A stretch of 64,000 bases of DNA from Dipteris shenzhenensis (Eukaryota > Polypodiophyta > Polypodiopsida > Gleicheniales), in assembly GCA_047967505.1 (NCBI GenBank), contig CM106540.1, one strand, 5' to 3'. Positions 54,051 through 64,000 of this stretch are shown here, piece by piece; within the stretch, counting starts at the first letter, position 1, and each line of letters opens with the position of its first letter. The notes beneath the pieces were generated by a model. The model was given only the letters and a program-made list of their open reading frames with translations, made no database searches and was not told the origin of the DNA. Made by a program: the position numbers and the translations under genes.

Positions 54051-55535
54051 TTATTGGCTTGATGTCGACTGTCTGTTTATTGCTTGTCTGGGAGGGGTAT
54101 CCTTTTCTTCAGCTCTCTCCACCTGTTCCTCTTCTTGGACTGTGTGGCCTGATGCAATCATGGGTGGCTCTCGAAACCTTATGAGCTGGTGTTTTCCATA
54201 GCCCTCCAGATATTTGGGCTCCTTAACACCACATGCTAATGCATAAGAAGTGTAAGACAAAAAGTAAGCGGCCCTAGAGGCCTGCTTATTCACATAATCT
54301 CCAAATATATCTATGGCAGACAACCTCTCTATCAAAATGATCTTTTCCTTTTGCCATGAAAGAACATGTCCACCTAAAGCCCTGGACAAACATTTTAAGA
54401 AGTAAACAATGGCTTCTCCATTGTTGCTCAACTGCCTATGGTAAATCAAGATCTTGGCACTGCTTAGATCATGAATATAATGAGATAGGCTTGACATTTT
54501 GCGAAACCCAACCTGTCTACTTCCACTTGATCTCTGGAGGAATGTGTCATCCTCAATTTGTAGCTACCACATATCAAAAGATTGGAGTGAGACAATTTAC
54601 AAAAACAAAGTTAAGCAGAAGTCAAAGTATTTGATTTGAAGTACCTTCTCATTTTCATTAGCAACAAGCAGTTCATCTTTCCAAAGATTTATCCCTCTCC
54701 CCTCTTGTCCAGCCTCTTCTTTAGGCTTTTCTGTGTATAGTGCTGAGAGATTCATAGCTCCTTGTGTGAGTTGGAAGGCAGCTTCATCTGGCTCTTGGAA
54801 CTTTTCAGCCTCTTTGAAACAAAATGTAAGGGCCTCTACAAAATCAAAAATTGTTTCCAAAGCCAGTAGTGAGTGGTCATCCTCTATGCCAACCTCCTTG
54901 TCAAGCCTTGAAGCCTGGGCAATAAGGGAAATGGCATAGTCCTCCCTCAAATTGAACATACACTCTATATTATGGAGGAAAACATAATCCTTTCCACCAA
55001 TCAAGACACCTGGAAGCATGGGCACTCCATAGTTGCTGCTCTGAACATAAAAATCTTCAACTGGCTCTGCTCCCCTCAGAGTTTTTATCCTCAGTTGAAC
55101 AAGGTCAAGAGCAGCCACTTGCAGCCCCTCATCCTGAAGGTTGATATCTTCTTCTTGCTCTGCCATTTCTGTGACCAAAAAAACATCCTCCTTTTCCTCT
55201 GCTTCAGATGTGTCTTCTTCTTCTATTTCCTGCCCTTGTTCATCCAAAGACTCCTGACTGAAGACAATGTACATAAGAAATGCCATGGTTTCCTCCAGCA
55301 CTCTACACTTTCTGGTGTGCAAAGTATAGTTGAATTTATATTGATCAGGTAGGCTGTCAAATCTTCTGTTCACATGGTACCTTAGCCTGTCATTGGAGAT
55401 AATATGATTTATATGCACAAAAACCTTTTCTCCTTCCACAATTCTTCCTACCTCTGTCAGTTCTTTGAAGGTATCCCAATAGTCTGAAAGAAAATCTTTG
55501 TGCTGCTCCAGTACAGAGCTCATTGTGAACTCCAT
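54051..55535 (-). CDS. Acidic two-exon protein of unknown function, convergent partner
   Basis: Exons 55535-54645 (297 codons, phase 0) and 54512-54051 join at AAG/GTACTT and a CAG acceptor and are open throughout, about 450 residues. The ATG at 55535 (MEFTMSSVLEQHKDF) is chosen because the longer open frame above it runs into duplicated gypsy sequence at 55618. Residues 1-100 look folded (VHINHIISNDRLRYHVNRRF, TLHTRKCRVLEETMAFLMYI). A long Glu/Asp-rich stretch follows (EQGQEIEEEDTSEAEEKED), then a helical region (AISLIAQASRLDKEVGIED, LALETIFDFVEALTFCFKEA) and a second helical domain in exon 2. No known family was recognised. It has no internal stop, in contrast to its neighbour. It may be the accessory protein of the same transposon, or an unrelated host gene. 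Confidence 0.55.
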
Positions 55536-55617
55536 GTTGAAAATACTGTGGTATATATGGAAGTTACTCTGAGCCTTGCATTTGTGAAGAAACTCAAATA
55601 GGAGCAAGTCTGGAGAA

Positions 55618-56213
55618 TTGATTTTCATGTTTATACTGATGGATCCAAGTATGCAATTGGAAGTGTGCTTTGTCAACCTGGTGAACATAAGAAAGACTAC
55701 ACCTTCTACTTCGCCAGTCGACAACTCAATGATGTAGAGATCAACTATACAACTATAGAAAGAGAAGCCCTAGCAATGGTGTATAGTGTAAAGAAATTTC
55801 GGCACTATCTATTGGCAAATGATTTTGTCTTCTACACTAACCATCAAGCATTGCTTTATCTTGTGAACCATCCGTGTACAACAGGCATAATAACCAGATG
55901 GCTACTCTTGCTTGAAGAATTCAACTTCAAAATAGTGGTCCGCAAAGGTGCCCAACACTACACTACTGATCACATGTCTTGGGTCAAGTCAGGAGAAGAA
56001 GCCACTGGAGTAGAAGATGACTTACCAGATGCCACACTATTTCAAATCGATGCAGTTCTAGGGTGGTGTGGAGATATCATTGGGTACTTGATGGCCAGAA
56101 GACCACCCCCTGACATGAAAGCAGTAGATGCTAGAAAATTGATTCTAAAGGCTGCACCCTATCAACTCATTGCAGGACAACTGTACAAGATGTGGGCAAG
56201 GACTAGATATTAA
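55618..56213 (+). CDS. Element C RNase H, second copy
   Basis: Begins inside the domain (FHVYTDGSKYAIGSVLCQPG just after the breakpoint). It keeps the five bases lost from the first copy, so the frame stays open through VEDDLPDATLFQIDAVLGWC and YQLIAGQLYKMWARTRY. It lacks the RT domain and cannot function alone. Confidence 0.85.
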
Positions 56214-56224
56214 GAAGATGTGTA

Positions 56225-57353
56225 ATGCCTCATGAGATCATGCCAATCCTGAGTGAAGTCCATGAAGGCATTGTAGGAGGACACTTCCATGGGGAAGCCA
56301 CAACAAGAAAAGTTCTCCTCATAGGCTACTGGTGGCCAACACTATGGGCAGATGCCTATGAATATGTAAAAGGCTGTGATGTATGCTATCACAACACAAA
56401 GATTTCAATCCCCTAACACCAATTTTTACACAAAAACCATTTGAAAAATGGGGAATTGACTATGTGGGTTCCATACGTCCAGCAGCAAAAGGAACACAGG
56501 CACGCTACATCATTGTGGCCACTGATTACTTTACAAAATGGGCTGAAGCTAAAGTAGTTAGAAAGGCAGATGCCAGAAGCATAGCAAGATTCTTATACGA
56601 AAATGTGATCACCCAATTTGGATGCCCCGTTGAAATTGTATCGGATAGAGGCACACATTTTGTCAATGAGGTAATCCAAGAACTCTTGTCTGGCTTCATG
56701 GTAATCCATAGAAAAAGCACACCCTACTACCCCCAAGGGAATGGACTAGCAGAATCCACCAACAAAATAATATGCAGTATCCTCACCAAGGTAGTAGAAC
56801 CACAGCGTTCTAATTGGGCAGAGAAACTAAATGCTGCCTTATGGGCATACAGAACCACATTCAAGGTCAGTATAGGGAAACACCTTTTCAATTTTTGTAC
56901 GGCCTTGAAGTTGTGGTCCCACTCAAATTTGTAATACCAAGTCTACGCATCATAGTACAAGAATGCATGGGTGACCATGAATCCTTGAAAGAAAGGCTCT
57001 ATCAGTTGGAGAAGCATACAGAGACAAGACTAGTCACCTACCATGCCATGACAACAGAAAAATGTAGAAGAAAGGCATGGTTTGATAGAAATCTGAAAGC
57101 TAAAGACGTCAAGGAAGGCGACTTAGTCCTGTTATACAATGCCAAAGTACACAAGGGGAAAATGAAGTATCTAGGTCAAGGACTGTATCGAGTACGAAAG
57201 ATGAACCCCATCGGAGCTATGTTGTTAGAAACATTGGATGGAGTCCAATTCAACACAACAGTAAACGGGAGCCGACTGAAGCACTGCTACATCAACACGC
57301 AAGCCATCCCTGGCAAAAATGAAGATTTGGGAAACCAAGTCTTCCTTAGTTAG
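56225..57353 (+). pseudogene. Element C integrase, second copy
   Basis: Same three frames, same catalytic residues (GIDYVG, SDRGTHF, NGLAESTN) and the same two frameshifts as the copy at 42710-43941. Followed at 57354-58135 by the same non-coding region. Confidence 0.85.
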
Positions 57354-58135
57354 GATTAGATTGTATCACAAGCACTCACTTGCATATGCACGTTTTTGCA
57401 CATATAGTTTGCACTAGATTGTTACATGCACACTCACTGGCATATGCACGTTTTTGCACATTTAGGAAGACCTAATCAATTTCGTATTAGGGATGTTTGA
57501 GTCTTAATTTCCCTATCAAATCCCACAAATAAGCATATAGTTAGACACATCACATGCACTCACATGATTTTGCATAGGCACATAATAGATTGCATAAAAA
57601 ATAGTATCACACACTTTCATTCCATACTCTCAAAGCATGCAATGAATTCACAAGCAGGACAAGAAGCTATGCAAAAACTCAAGATGAATTGGCAAAAGAG
57701 TTTGTAGCCTCCGCAACGAGACCCCCGGCAAACATCACAGCCGTCTCCTATATGCAAAAATATCGAACTTGCATACTAATTATCTACAAGCTCAATGATA
57801 CAGGTGCAATCGCATCCAACATGTATGCAAGATAGCAAGAAATGCTAGCCTCAACAACGAGGCCCTCGCCAAAGCTCTTCCCAAGAAGATTCAATGGCAG
57901 AGTCTGCAACCTTAGCAACGAGATCCCCTCTAAAATTCACAGTTGTCTACCCCTTCTTAAGAGGAGATAAGCTTCTTGACTATAGACTACAAATTGTATG
58001 GTGCAAAAGCATTACAGCAGGAATGACTCGCATGCCATAAGCTAAACAGCCACTAGATTATGCACATGGTATCCCAACTCTAAAATCAAAATAAGCCATA
58101 ACCTGAGGACGGGTAATAAAATGGTTCCGAGAGTA

Positions 58136-58171
58136 TGTTGACTCTGTGCCAACATGAACTTATGTAGAAAG
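58136..58171 (+). repeat. 3' LTR stub of element C, second copy
   Basis: Identical to the stub at 44724 except one base: TGTTGACTCTGTGCC here, which matches the 5' LTR at 34224. Confidence 0.75.
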
Positions 58172-60100
58172 TGCAAAAGATGAAGAGCTCGACTTGGCCC
58201 TAACAAAGCTTAAAGATGACCTCACCACAAGCGAATCCCTAGTCCAAACTCTCATGGACCAGGTCGACAAGGCAGAATTTGGCCTGCAAACCACATTGGA
58301 GCAAAAGGTGCAGGCAAAGGCGCAGTATGCCAAAACACAGGAACACCAAGAACGACAAATCCAATCTCTACAAAATCTTTTGGCACAAGAACGGGCACTT
58401 ACTGTGTCCCTCCAAGAAGAGAACAAACGACAGTGCACTCTCGGCCAATTAGAAGAGTCAAATTTGGAAGACTGGGAGCAACAAGAGTTTTAGATGTACA
58501 AGGAGGTCTCCGCACAACTCGCCACCTACATGCTCGCACCACGCACCATCCCCCAAACACTCCAAATGCACTTTGACACACTCCGTGCACAAAACCTCAT
58601 CTTCCACCTAGACCTCACAGCTCCACTTCCTCCTAATGCCCTCCAAACCATCCTCTGCCATAACCCCGACCACTACCGCCCCATCCTAGCCATGTCATTT
58701 TTTGTTAGATCTCCAACCCACTTCTCTCTCTGTCCTCTGCCCCTCCGACCTCTAGAGTCTATCCGCCCATCCTATCCTTCTCAATTTCTAGGTCTTGTGC
58801 CACATCATCATGGAGTCCCTTAATTATCCAATAGATGATGAAGTGATGCAAATCGCAAAGCCCGAGGAACTCACGCCGTGGATCTGCACCCCCAAAAGTC
58901 TGCAAGCAGACATTAATTGGATGTAGACCTACAGCCAAGCCTCCACAATCCAATCTCAAGGGCACCTTGTGACATTCCAGTCCACCACCTACAACCCCCT
59001 CAGCATAATAATCCTCTTCAATAGGGTGCTATAAGCTCTCCAACACTCACTTGAGTCCTTAGTGAGCAATTTTGAAATAATTCATGTAGCATACCTCGAG
59101 GAATTCACCGAGGAAGAAGGCCAAGAAGCCATCACCCTCTTTAATTCTATCGCCCCTCTTGTTGAAATTCCACCACCACCTCCTCTAGATCTCGCCCAAC
59201 CCACTCAACAAGCCACCCAACCTCCCCTCCCTCGGACAACACTACCCGAGCATTCTTGTAATGCCTCTAGCACCACCACCGCATAACACGGGACCTCCTC
59301 ATCCATCTCCTCTATAGCTCCAGTCGACCTTCTTGACGAGGCCTTCAACATGTTGCTCAAAGCAGCCAATTTTGTGTAGGCAGCCAAAGCGACAACACCA
59401 ATAGGCACAACAGAGCCAAAACCCATGCCCATTATAGATGACAAAGCTCCACCAACTCCTCCTGCCTCCCCCCCTAAAGATGTCCAATGGCACCCTGACT
59501 TGCATTCATTTCAAGAGTTGCTAGATAGTGCACTTATGCATAATTGGAAGTGCCACTTGAGGGCTCCCACCTCCATCTATATGAAGTCCTAGAGGTGCGC
59601 CCCCTCACATAATTCATTACCCAGTCCTTTGATGACTAGCAATGCGTGCATCCAAAGCACATAAGAGGAGGATACAATCTCGCTCTCGATGCTCCAGTTC
59701 CAACGACCAATGCAGAGGCCGGTCTTCAGCCACGATGGCACCTCCCCTTCTTGTAAGTTGGAGAAATTTTGGCGATAGTACCGTAGTGCCCATGTTGATT
59801 GCCGCATCCACCCCCTGTATATGCCCATGGAACAACGATGGACTTGGGCCGAATTCAGAGAACTCCAACAAAAGGACCCCAATATGTTGCACAACATTCC
59901 AAAGTACAACTTTCCCAAAGAGATGACTCGGGAAGGATTTTGCTTCCGCATCTAGTCATTCAATGACATGTATGGCTCAGTTCTCGATCCGGCCATCGTA
60001 GCAGTGGTCCACTTCAACTGTCGCCTCCTCTTACTCCATCTCCCTACCCACAGTCGCCCCATTGACAATCGCTTACACAATCTGACCACAGATTGTCTTC
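58172..60100 (+). pseudogene. Coiled-coil ORF remnant, second and longer copy
   Basis: Same as 44760-46338, then continuing past 59768 in the sequence missing from the first copy: QRWTWAEFRELQQKDPNMLH, then YNFPKEMTREGFCFRI, then SFNDMYGSVLDPAIVAVVHF, with stops between. The continuity suggests this copy is the ancestral arrangement. The protein family is unknown. Confidence 0.5.
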
Positions 60101-60557
60101 AATCCTGACATCAATCCTATGCAATTCCAAGATCTCTGCCTCTACCTCCGCATCCACAATCTCCACGGACACCACATCTGCATGTACGAGGATATGCATG
60201 CCACCTATTTTTGGAAGTATCGCTCGTACTTCACTCGGCTCACTCCACGATAGGTGGACAGCTATGCAATCCTACAGACGGTTCTAACCACAACCCTCCT
60301 CTAGTGCGACTGGGCCGATCATCAATAGGAAGGGGGCATGTCAACATCCATAGAGTATAGTCGTCGAATGCAGGGTAATCGGCAGTGATTAGAGGTGATT
60401 AGGCTTCATGATTTATTTCAACGAAAATAGCCATGGAAGGAGTACATCACAAGCTCAGGGAGTTTGAGCCCCAAATACCCCAAGGCCAATGATTCGAGGC
60501 AACATGCACAGATTGTAGGTTCCAGCTAACACCCCAAGGCCAAAGATTGCAGGCAAC

Positions 60558-60800
60558 GTGCATAGATGGAATGTTTTCGTTACTACCGAGTTATAGGTTC
60601 CAGCTGCCACATCGTATGTTCCAGCTGTGCAAGCTGCAGTTAAGTTTCTCGCAGAAGTTAAGCCTCGCCACTCCATTGTAAGAAATGTGCACAGATGGAA
60701 TGTTCCCACTGTCAAGTTATAGGTTCCAATTGCCACATTGTATGTTCCAGCTACAGGCTGTGGTTAAATATCTCATGAAAGTTAAGCCTCGCCACTCCAG
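60558..60800. repeat. About 129-bp tandem duplication
   Basis: Copies start at 60558 and 60687 and share GATGGAATGTT, AGTTATAGGTTCCA, TATGTTCCAGCT and AGTTAAGCCTCGCCACTCCA with scattered differences. Confidence 0.8.
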
Positions 60801-61379
60801 GTTTTGAGCCTCATGCATGGGGTTTGAACCACAAATGGCTTGAGGGCGCTCAGGGAGTTTAAGCCCCAAACAGCCTATGCCTTGGAGGCACAAGGCTAAC
60901 ACAAGTGCTATTTAGGACCTAGTTAGGAACACCTCCTAACGCTAGGCTTCTCTCAAGCGCTCTTATATGGTTAACAAAAGTGCTATCGCCACTAGTGGGG
61001 AGAGATGGAAAGAATAGCAATATGCCTTGGCACCCTATGGGCCCAAAAGCCTTTTATTGTAAAGAGAGGGAGAGTGCTAAAAGGAAAAGTGTTGGCCCTC
61101 CCTTCAAAAGGTGTCTTGTATAAAAGGCCAAAGGTTTGACTTTGGTCTTCATTGTTGTTTGCACAAGTTTGAATACAAGCTCCCTCTTCTCTTCCAAGAG
61201 AGTGTTTTGGGTGTTCCCTTGTTTCCATTATAGTGCCCTTGTGTTTGCCACTCCATCCCCCTTCACTCTCCTCTTCCCTTCTCCTTCTCCCTCCTGTCTC
61301 CCCTCTATTCTCTCTTCTCCCCCTTCCCTCTTTCTCTTGTGGAAACACATTGCAACAATCTGAAGGCCACATCCCTAAA

Positions 61380-61850
61380 TCACCTCCCCCCCCACTCCCC
61401 CCCCCCCCCAAAAAAAAAGAAATGCACCCGTGCTTCCCTACATTTCTTGAATACTTTTTTGAGGTAGGTGAGAAAATTGGTTTCTATTGTGTGAACATAA
61501 AAAACATCTAAGTAAATAGCAAGGAACTTGGTTGGATACTCCTTGAATGTTTCTATCATGAACCATTGAAAGGTTGATGGTGCATTCCTCAAGCCAAAGG
61601 GAATGACTTTGCACAAATATGCACCCCACTCAGTTATGAAAGCCATTTCATGTTGACCTTCCAATGCCAAAGAAATTTGATTATACCCATCTATGAACAA
61701 GTACATCTTGTGGCCCGCTACATGGGTCCATGGTACTATCAATGAAGGGAATGGGGAATGGGTCCAGTACGGTTTGGACATTGAGCTTCCTATACTCCAC
61801 ACATACTCGAAGCTTTCCATTTTTCTTTGGGATTACCACAATTAGAAAGA
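61380..61850 (-). pseudogene. Minus-strand gypsy RT fragment (element D)
   Basis: Frame 61820-61420 reads YLFIDGYNQISLALEGQHEM, AFITEWGAYLCKVIPFGLRN, APSTFQWFMIETFKEYPTKF and LAIYLDVFYVHTIE. The catalytic box is Y-L-D-V rather than Y-L-D-D, so it is inactive. It is truncated after KKVFKKCREARVHF by a poly(C)/poly(A) junction at 61383-61420. Decayed sequence of the same element probably runs up to the gag-like remnant at 62766 and beyond. Confidence 0.75.
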
Positions 61851-62765
61851 GCCAATTACTCCTATCGAGATTGCAAGGATGAACCCTTCTCCGATTAGTT
61901 GGTCAAGCTAAGACTTCACTACTAGAGTTCACCCTATACCTTTTTCGGCACACTAGCTTGGTGTCTGGTACCAAGGGAATCCTATGTCGGCAGACCTTAG
62001 GAGGTACACTAGACAACTCAATTCAGCTCCACACAAAGAGATCCTTAAAGCTTGTGAATAAGGCTTTGATATTATTCAATTGGGATATCATCACATTATG
62101 GTTTACCTTCACCATCTTAGGTTCTTCTTCAGTGCCCAAGTTTACTTCTTGTGTTGGCTCAAGCACCAAGTTCTATGTCTCAAGATGATTGAACGTCATT
62201 TTGTGCTTAGAAGCTCACTTTCTCATATGATATCTTTGTAGTTTTACTCAAGGTAAAGGCTCACTGTGTAGTGGACTCTTTTGATTATGATTAATACACC
62301 AAAGCTCATTCCTTGAGGATCCATTCATACTAAAAAAGGAGATGGCATCAAGTTTTTGAGCTTGAGTCTTTTCGTCAAACTCTCAAAATGGATGTTTATT
62401 CTTGATCCTCCATCTACAATGATACCTTGATCATTTTGTTTCTTTATTTGATCATGATGATAGGATCTGCTTGAGATCTGCTTCATCTACCACCAGGGTA
62501 TATATTACCAGAATGGTGACCAATGAGTTGATGACATGTTTGCTCTTATTTTGAGTGGGTGTGAATTGCCCTATGACGATTTCTTGGCAATAAGGGGGCA
62601 ATTGCTATAGTTAATTCACCATTAAGCTAATCTCCATATCTTGGAATCTTTCCCATGCATTTGCTGAGGAGTTGTTTATTGTTCTTCATTGGGTTTCTTG
62701 TAACCAAGGAACGTGGTTCCATGTTTGTACCACTAAATGGCCAAGCGCACATCATTTTTTCATCA
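61851..62765 (-). other. Decayed pol region of element D
   Basis: The region lies between the RT fragment and the gag-like remnant on the same strand. Only very short open frames are present and no motif can be stated. Position suggests a protease/linker region. Confidence 0.3.
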
Positions 62766-64000
62766 AGCAGTGTGATCCACCAAAGTGCTCAATTGATTGA
62801 TCATAGCTCTCATTCATAGCATGAAATATTGGATCGATTCTCCTTTCTTCAATTTTGATCCATTGAGCTTGGTGTGAACATCTTCCTCATTTAACGTCTT
62901 GATAGAACCATCTCAAGAAGGATTTTGATGTGTCGACAATCCATAAGTGTCTAATGGGGAGTTGGTTGAACCACCTTTGTGTTGTCCTCACTAATGTGCA
63001 AGTAAAGTGGTTCATCTACTCGTCCTTGATTGTGACTCCATTAATGGTGCAAACTCAAAGGTTTTTCCACCTTGAGACTTCTTGTGCACATTCTTTCTAA
63101 GTCCTTGTGCTCTAGTTGCTTGGGCATTGCCCTCCAATTTCTTGGTAGGCACATGAAGCCTATTTGGAACCATCATCATTGGCATATAGACATAGATTGA
63201 AAAATACTCCCACAATGTCGTAGACATAATTCCATATGAGACGTACATAACAACTCAAAAGAATGTCACTCTACTTTAGCATCATGATGAAATTTCTTAT
63301 GAAATTGGAACCTCAGCAAAGAAATCAAAATGGTATTGAGTCCCATACTGCTCAAAGAGCAAACAGTGGTGTGCAAGTAAACTTCAGCAACCATATGTAT
63401 GTTACTATCCCATAGGGAGTATGTACATTATCTATTTCTTTTCCACCAATGATACGTGGACTTGTTGACACAAAAGTATTCAATACGTGTGTGTGTGTGT
63501 TTCATGGCCCAAAATTCTTAACTTTCTAGATTTTGGGTTTGTGGTGAACCTTCAATTTGGGCTTCACCTTGCCTCTGATTGCACGTGTCTGCACTTGTGG
63601 TCATGTCCATTCCTTGACCCTAGGCTTCTCCTACCTTCCTTTGGTCTAGTGCATCATTCTTAGCTGAATGCGTGTCTAGACTCAAGGTTCTTTTTGGATT
63701 CCTACAGTCGACTATGTTGCTCATGTTCATACACATTCCTTCTTTTGTGTTCCTTTGGTCTGGAAGTTTGCTCATGATTAGATGTGCATCTAGACTTGAG
63801 GCTTGACAACTTATTGCTTCTAGATGGCCTTGATCGTAGCTTATCTCGTACATCACTTCCTCATTGAAGTGTGCATGACTCTATTCTTGTCTTCATCTCG
63901 CTTCTTTTGGGCTTGCATGTCACTTTCGGTCAGAGGCACATCTTTTGGCTTTTTAATGGCCTTGCTCATAGCTTGGCTCAAGCCATGTCTCTTCATGGAA
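62766..64000 (-). pseudogene. Gag-like remnant of element D, second copy
   Basis: Near-identical to 46353-47590 at an offset of 16410. It carries the same capsid-like phrase (TTQRWFNQLP) on the minus strand and runs off the window end. Together with the RT fragment it indicates one minus-strand gypsy element with gag to the right and pol to the left. Confidence 0.5.

Larger units (their letters stand above)
55618..59768 (+). repeat. Second copy of 42211-46338 segment
   Basis: Starts abruptly within RNase H of element C (shared TTGATTTTCATGTTTATACT) and runs colinear with the first copy at an offset of 13407, then 13412 after the 5-bp indel at 42649. I noticed only a handful of substitutions over about 4.1 kb (for example near 55973, 56174, 56255, 58144 and 59551). 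It contains RNase H, integrase, the 3' non-coding region, the LTR stub (58136-58171) and the coiled-coil ORF. Confidence 0.92.
59769..62766. other. 2998-bp segment absent from the first duplicate
   Basis: At 46338/46353 the first copy joins sequences that lie 2998 bp apart here. The segment holds the end of the coiled-coil ORF, a duplication at 60558-60800, a CT-rich tract (61250-61350), a poly(C) run (61383-61408) and a minus-strand gypsy RT fragment. It has no LTR or inverted-repeat ends and no target duplication, so a deletion in the first copy is more likely than an insertion here. Confidence 0.75.

Noticed and set aside
59769-62766. A 3-kb mobile insertion in the second duplicate
   Set aside because: No terminal repeats or target duplication, and a decayed frame runs across the left edge. 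A deletion in the first copy is simpler.

Overview
The window looks like nuclear DNA of a land plant, dominated by transposable elements. It carries the first four exons of a TOC34-type chloroplast import GTPase gene with canonical GT-AG introns. Around it lie plant-type CACTA (Tnp2/TnpA-like), Ty3/gypsy, L1-like LINE and tRNA-derived SINE sequences, all interrupted by stops and frameshifts. The species cannot be fixed from the sequence. The unusual transposase families make a non-angiosperm (fern, lycophyte, gymnosperm) plausible, but that is inference.

Layout. 1-1750: microsatellite, a possible LINE ORF1 remnant, short tandem repeats. 1790-6985: degenerate plus-strand gypsy fragment (family A) with gag, protease and a repeat-bearing tail but no RT or integrase. 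7000-9000: non-coding, with one tandem duplication. 9084-10176: TOC34, minus strand, with an unclear 3' end. About 10390-10600: tRNA-derived SINE. 11704-19198: a complete CACTA-superfamily transposon with CACAACAA termini and a GGT target duplication. It has a minus-strand multi-exon transposase, a divergent plus-strand second gene, and GACGCG-rich repeat arrays at both ends and again between the two genes. 20265-27950: minus-strand gypsy of family A with a duplicated 3' part. 27960-32820: plus-strand gypsy B without RNase H. 32822-34223: 3'-truncated L1-like LINE on the minus strand. 34224-44759: plus-strand Athila/Tat-like gypsy C (5' LTR, PBS, a 1.3-kb pyrimidine-rich leader, gag, protease, an apparently inverted segment, RT-RNase H, integrase, 36-bp 3' LTR stub). 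44760-47600: remnants of further elements.

50926-55535 holds a convergent pair of intron-containing genes unlike anything around them. One is a four-exon protein of about 810 codons with features of a DDE/RNase H-fold transposase with a CxxC insert. The other is an acidic two-exon protein of about 450 residues. I could not assign either to a named family; they are the best candidate for an undescribed two-gene DNA transposon or a domesticated derivative.

From 55618 to the window end the sequence from 42211 onward is repeated almost identically (unit about 13.4 kb). The first copy lacks 2998 bp that the second keeps, at 59769-62766. This is either a recent segmental duplication or an assembly artefact.

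Most coding sequence here is broken. TOC34 is the only clear host gene. Within the CACTA element the two divergent genes probably act together: the DDE transposase cuts, and the smaller protein may bind the repeat arrays.
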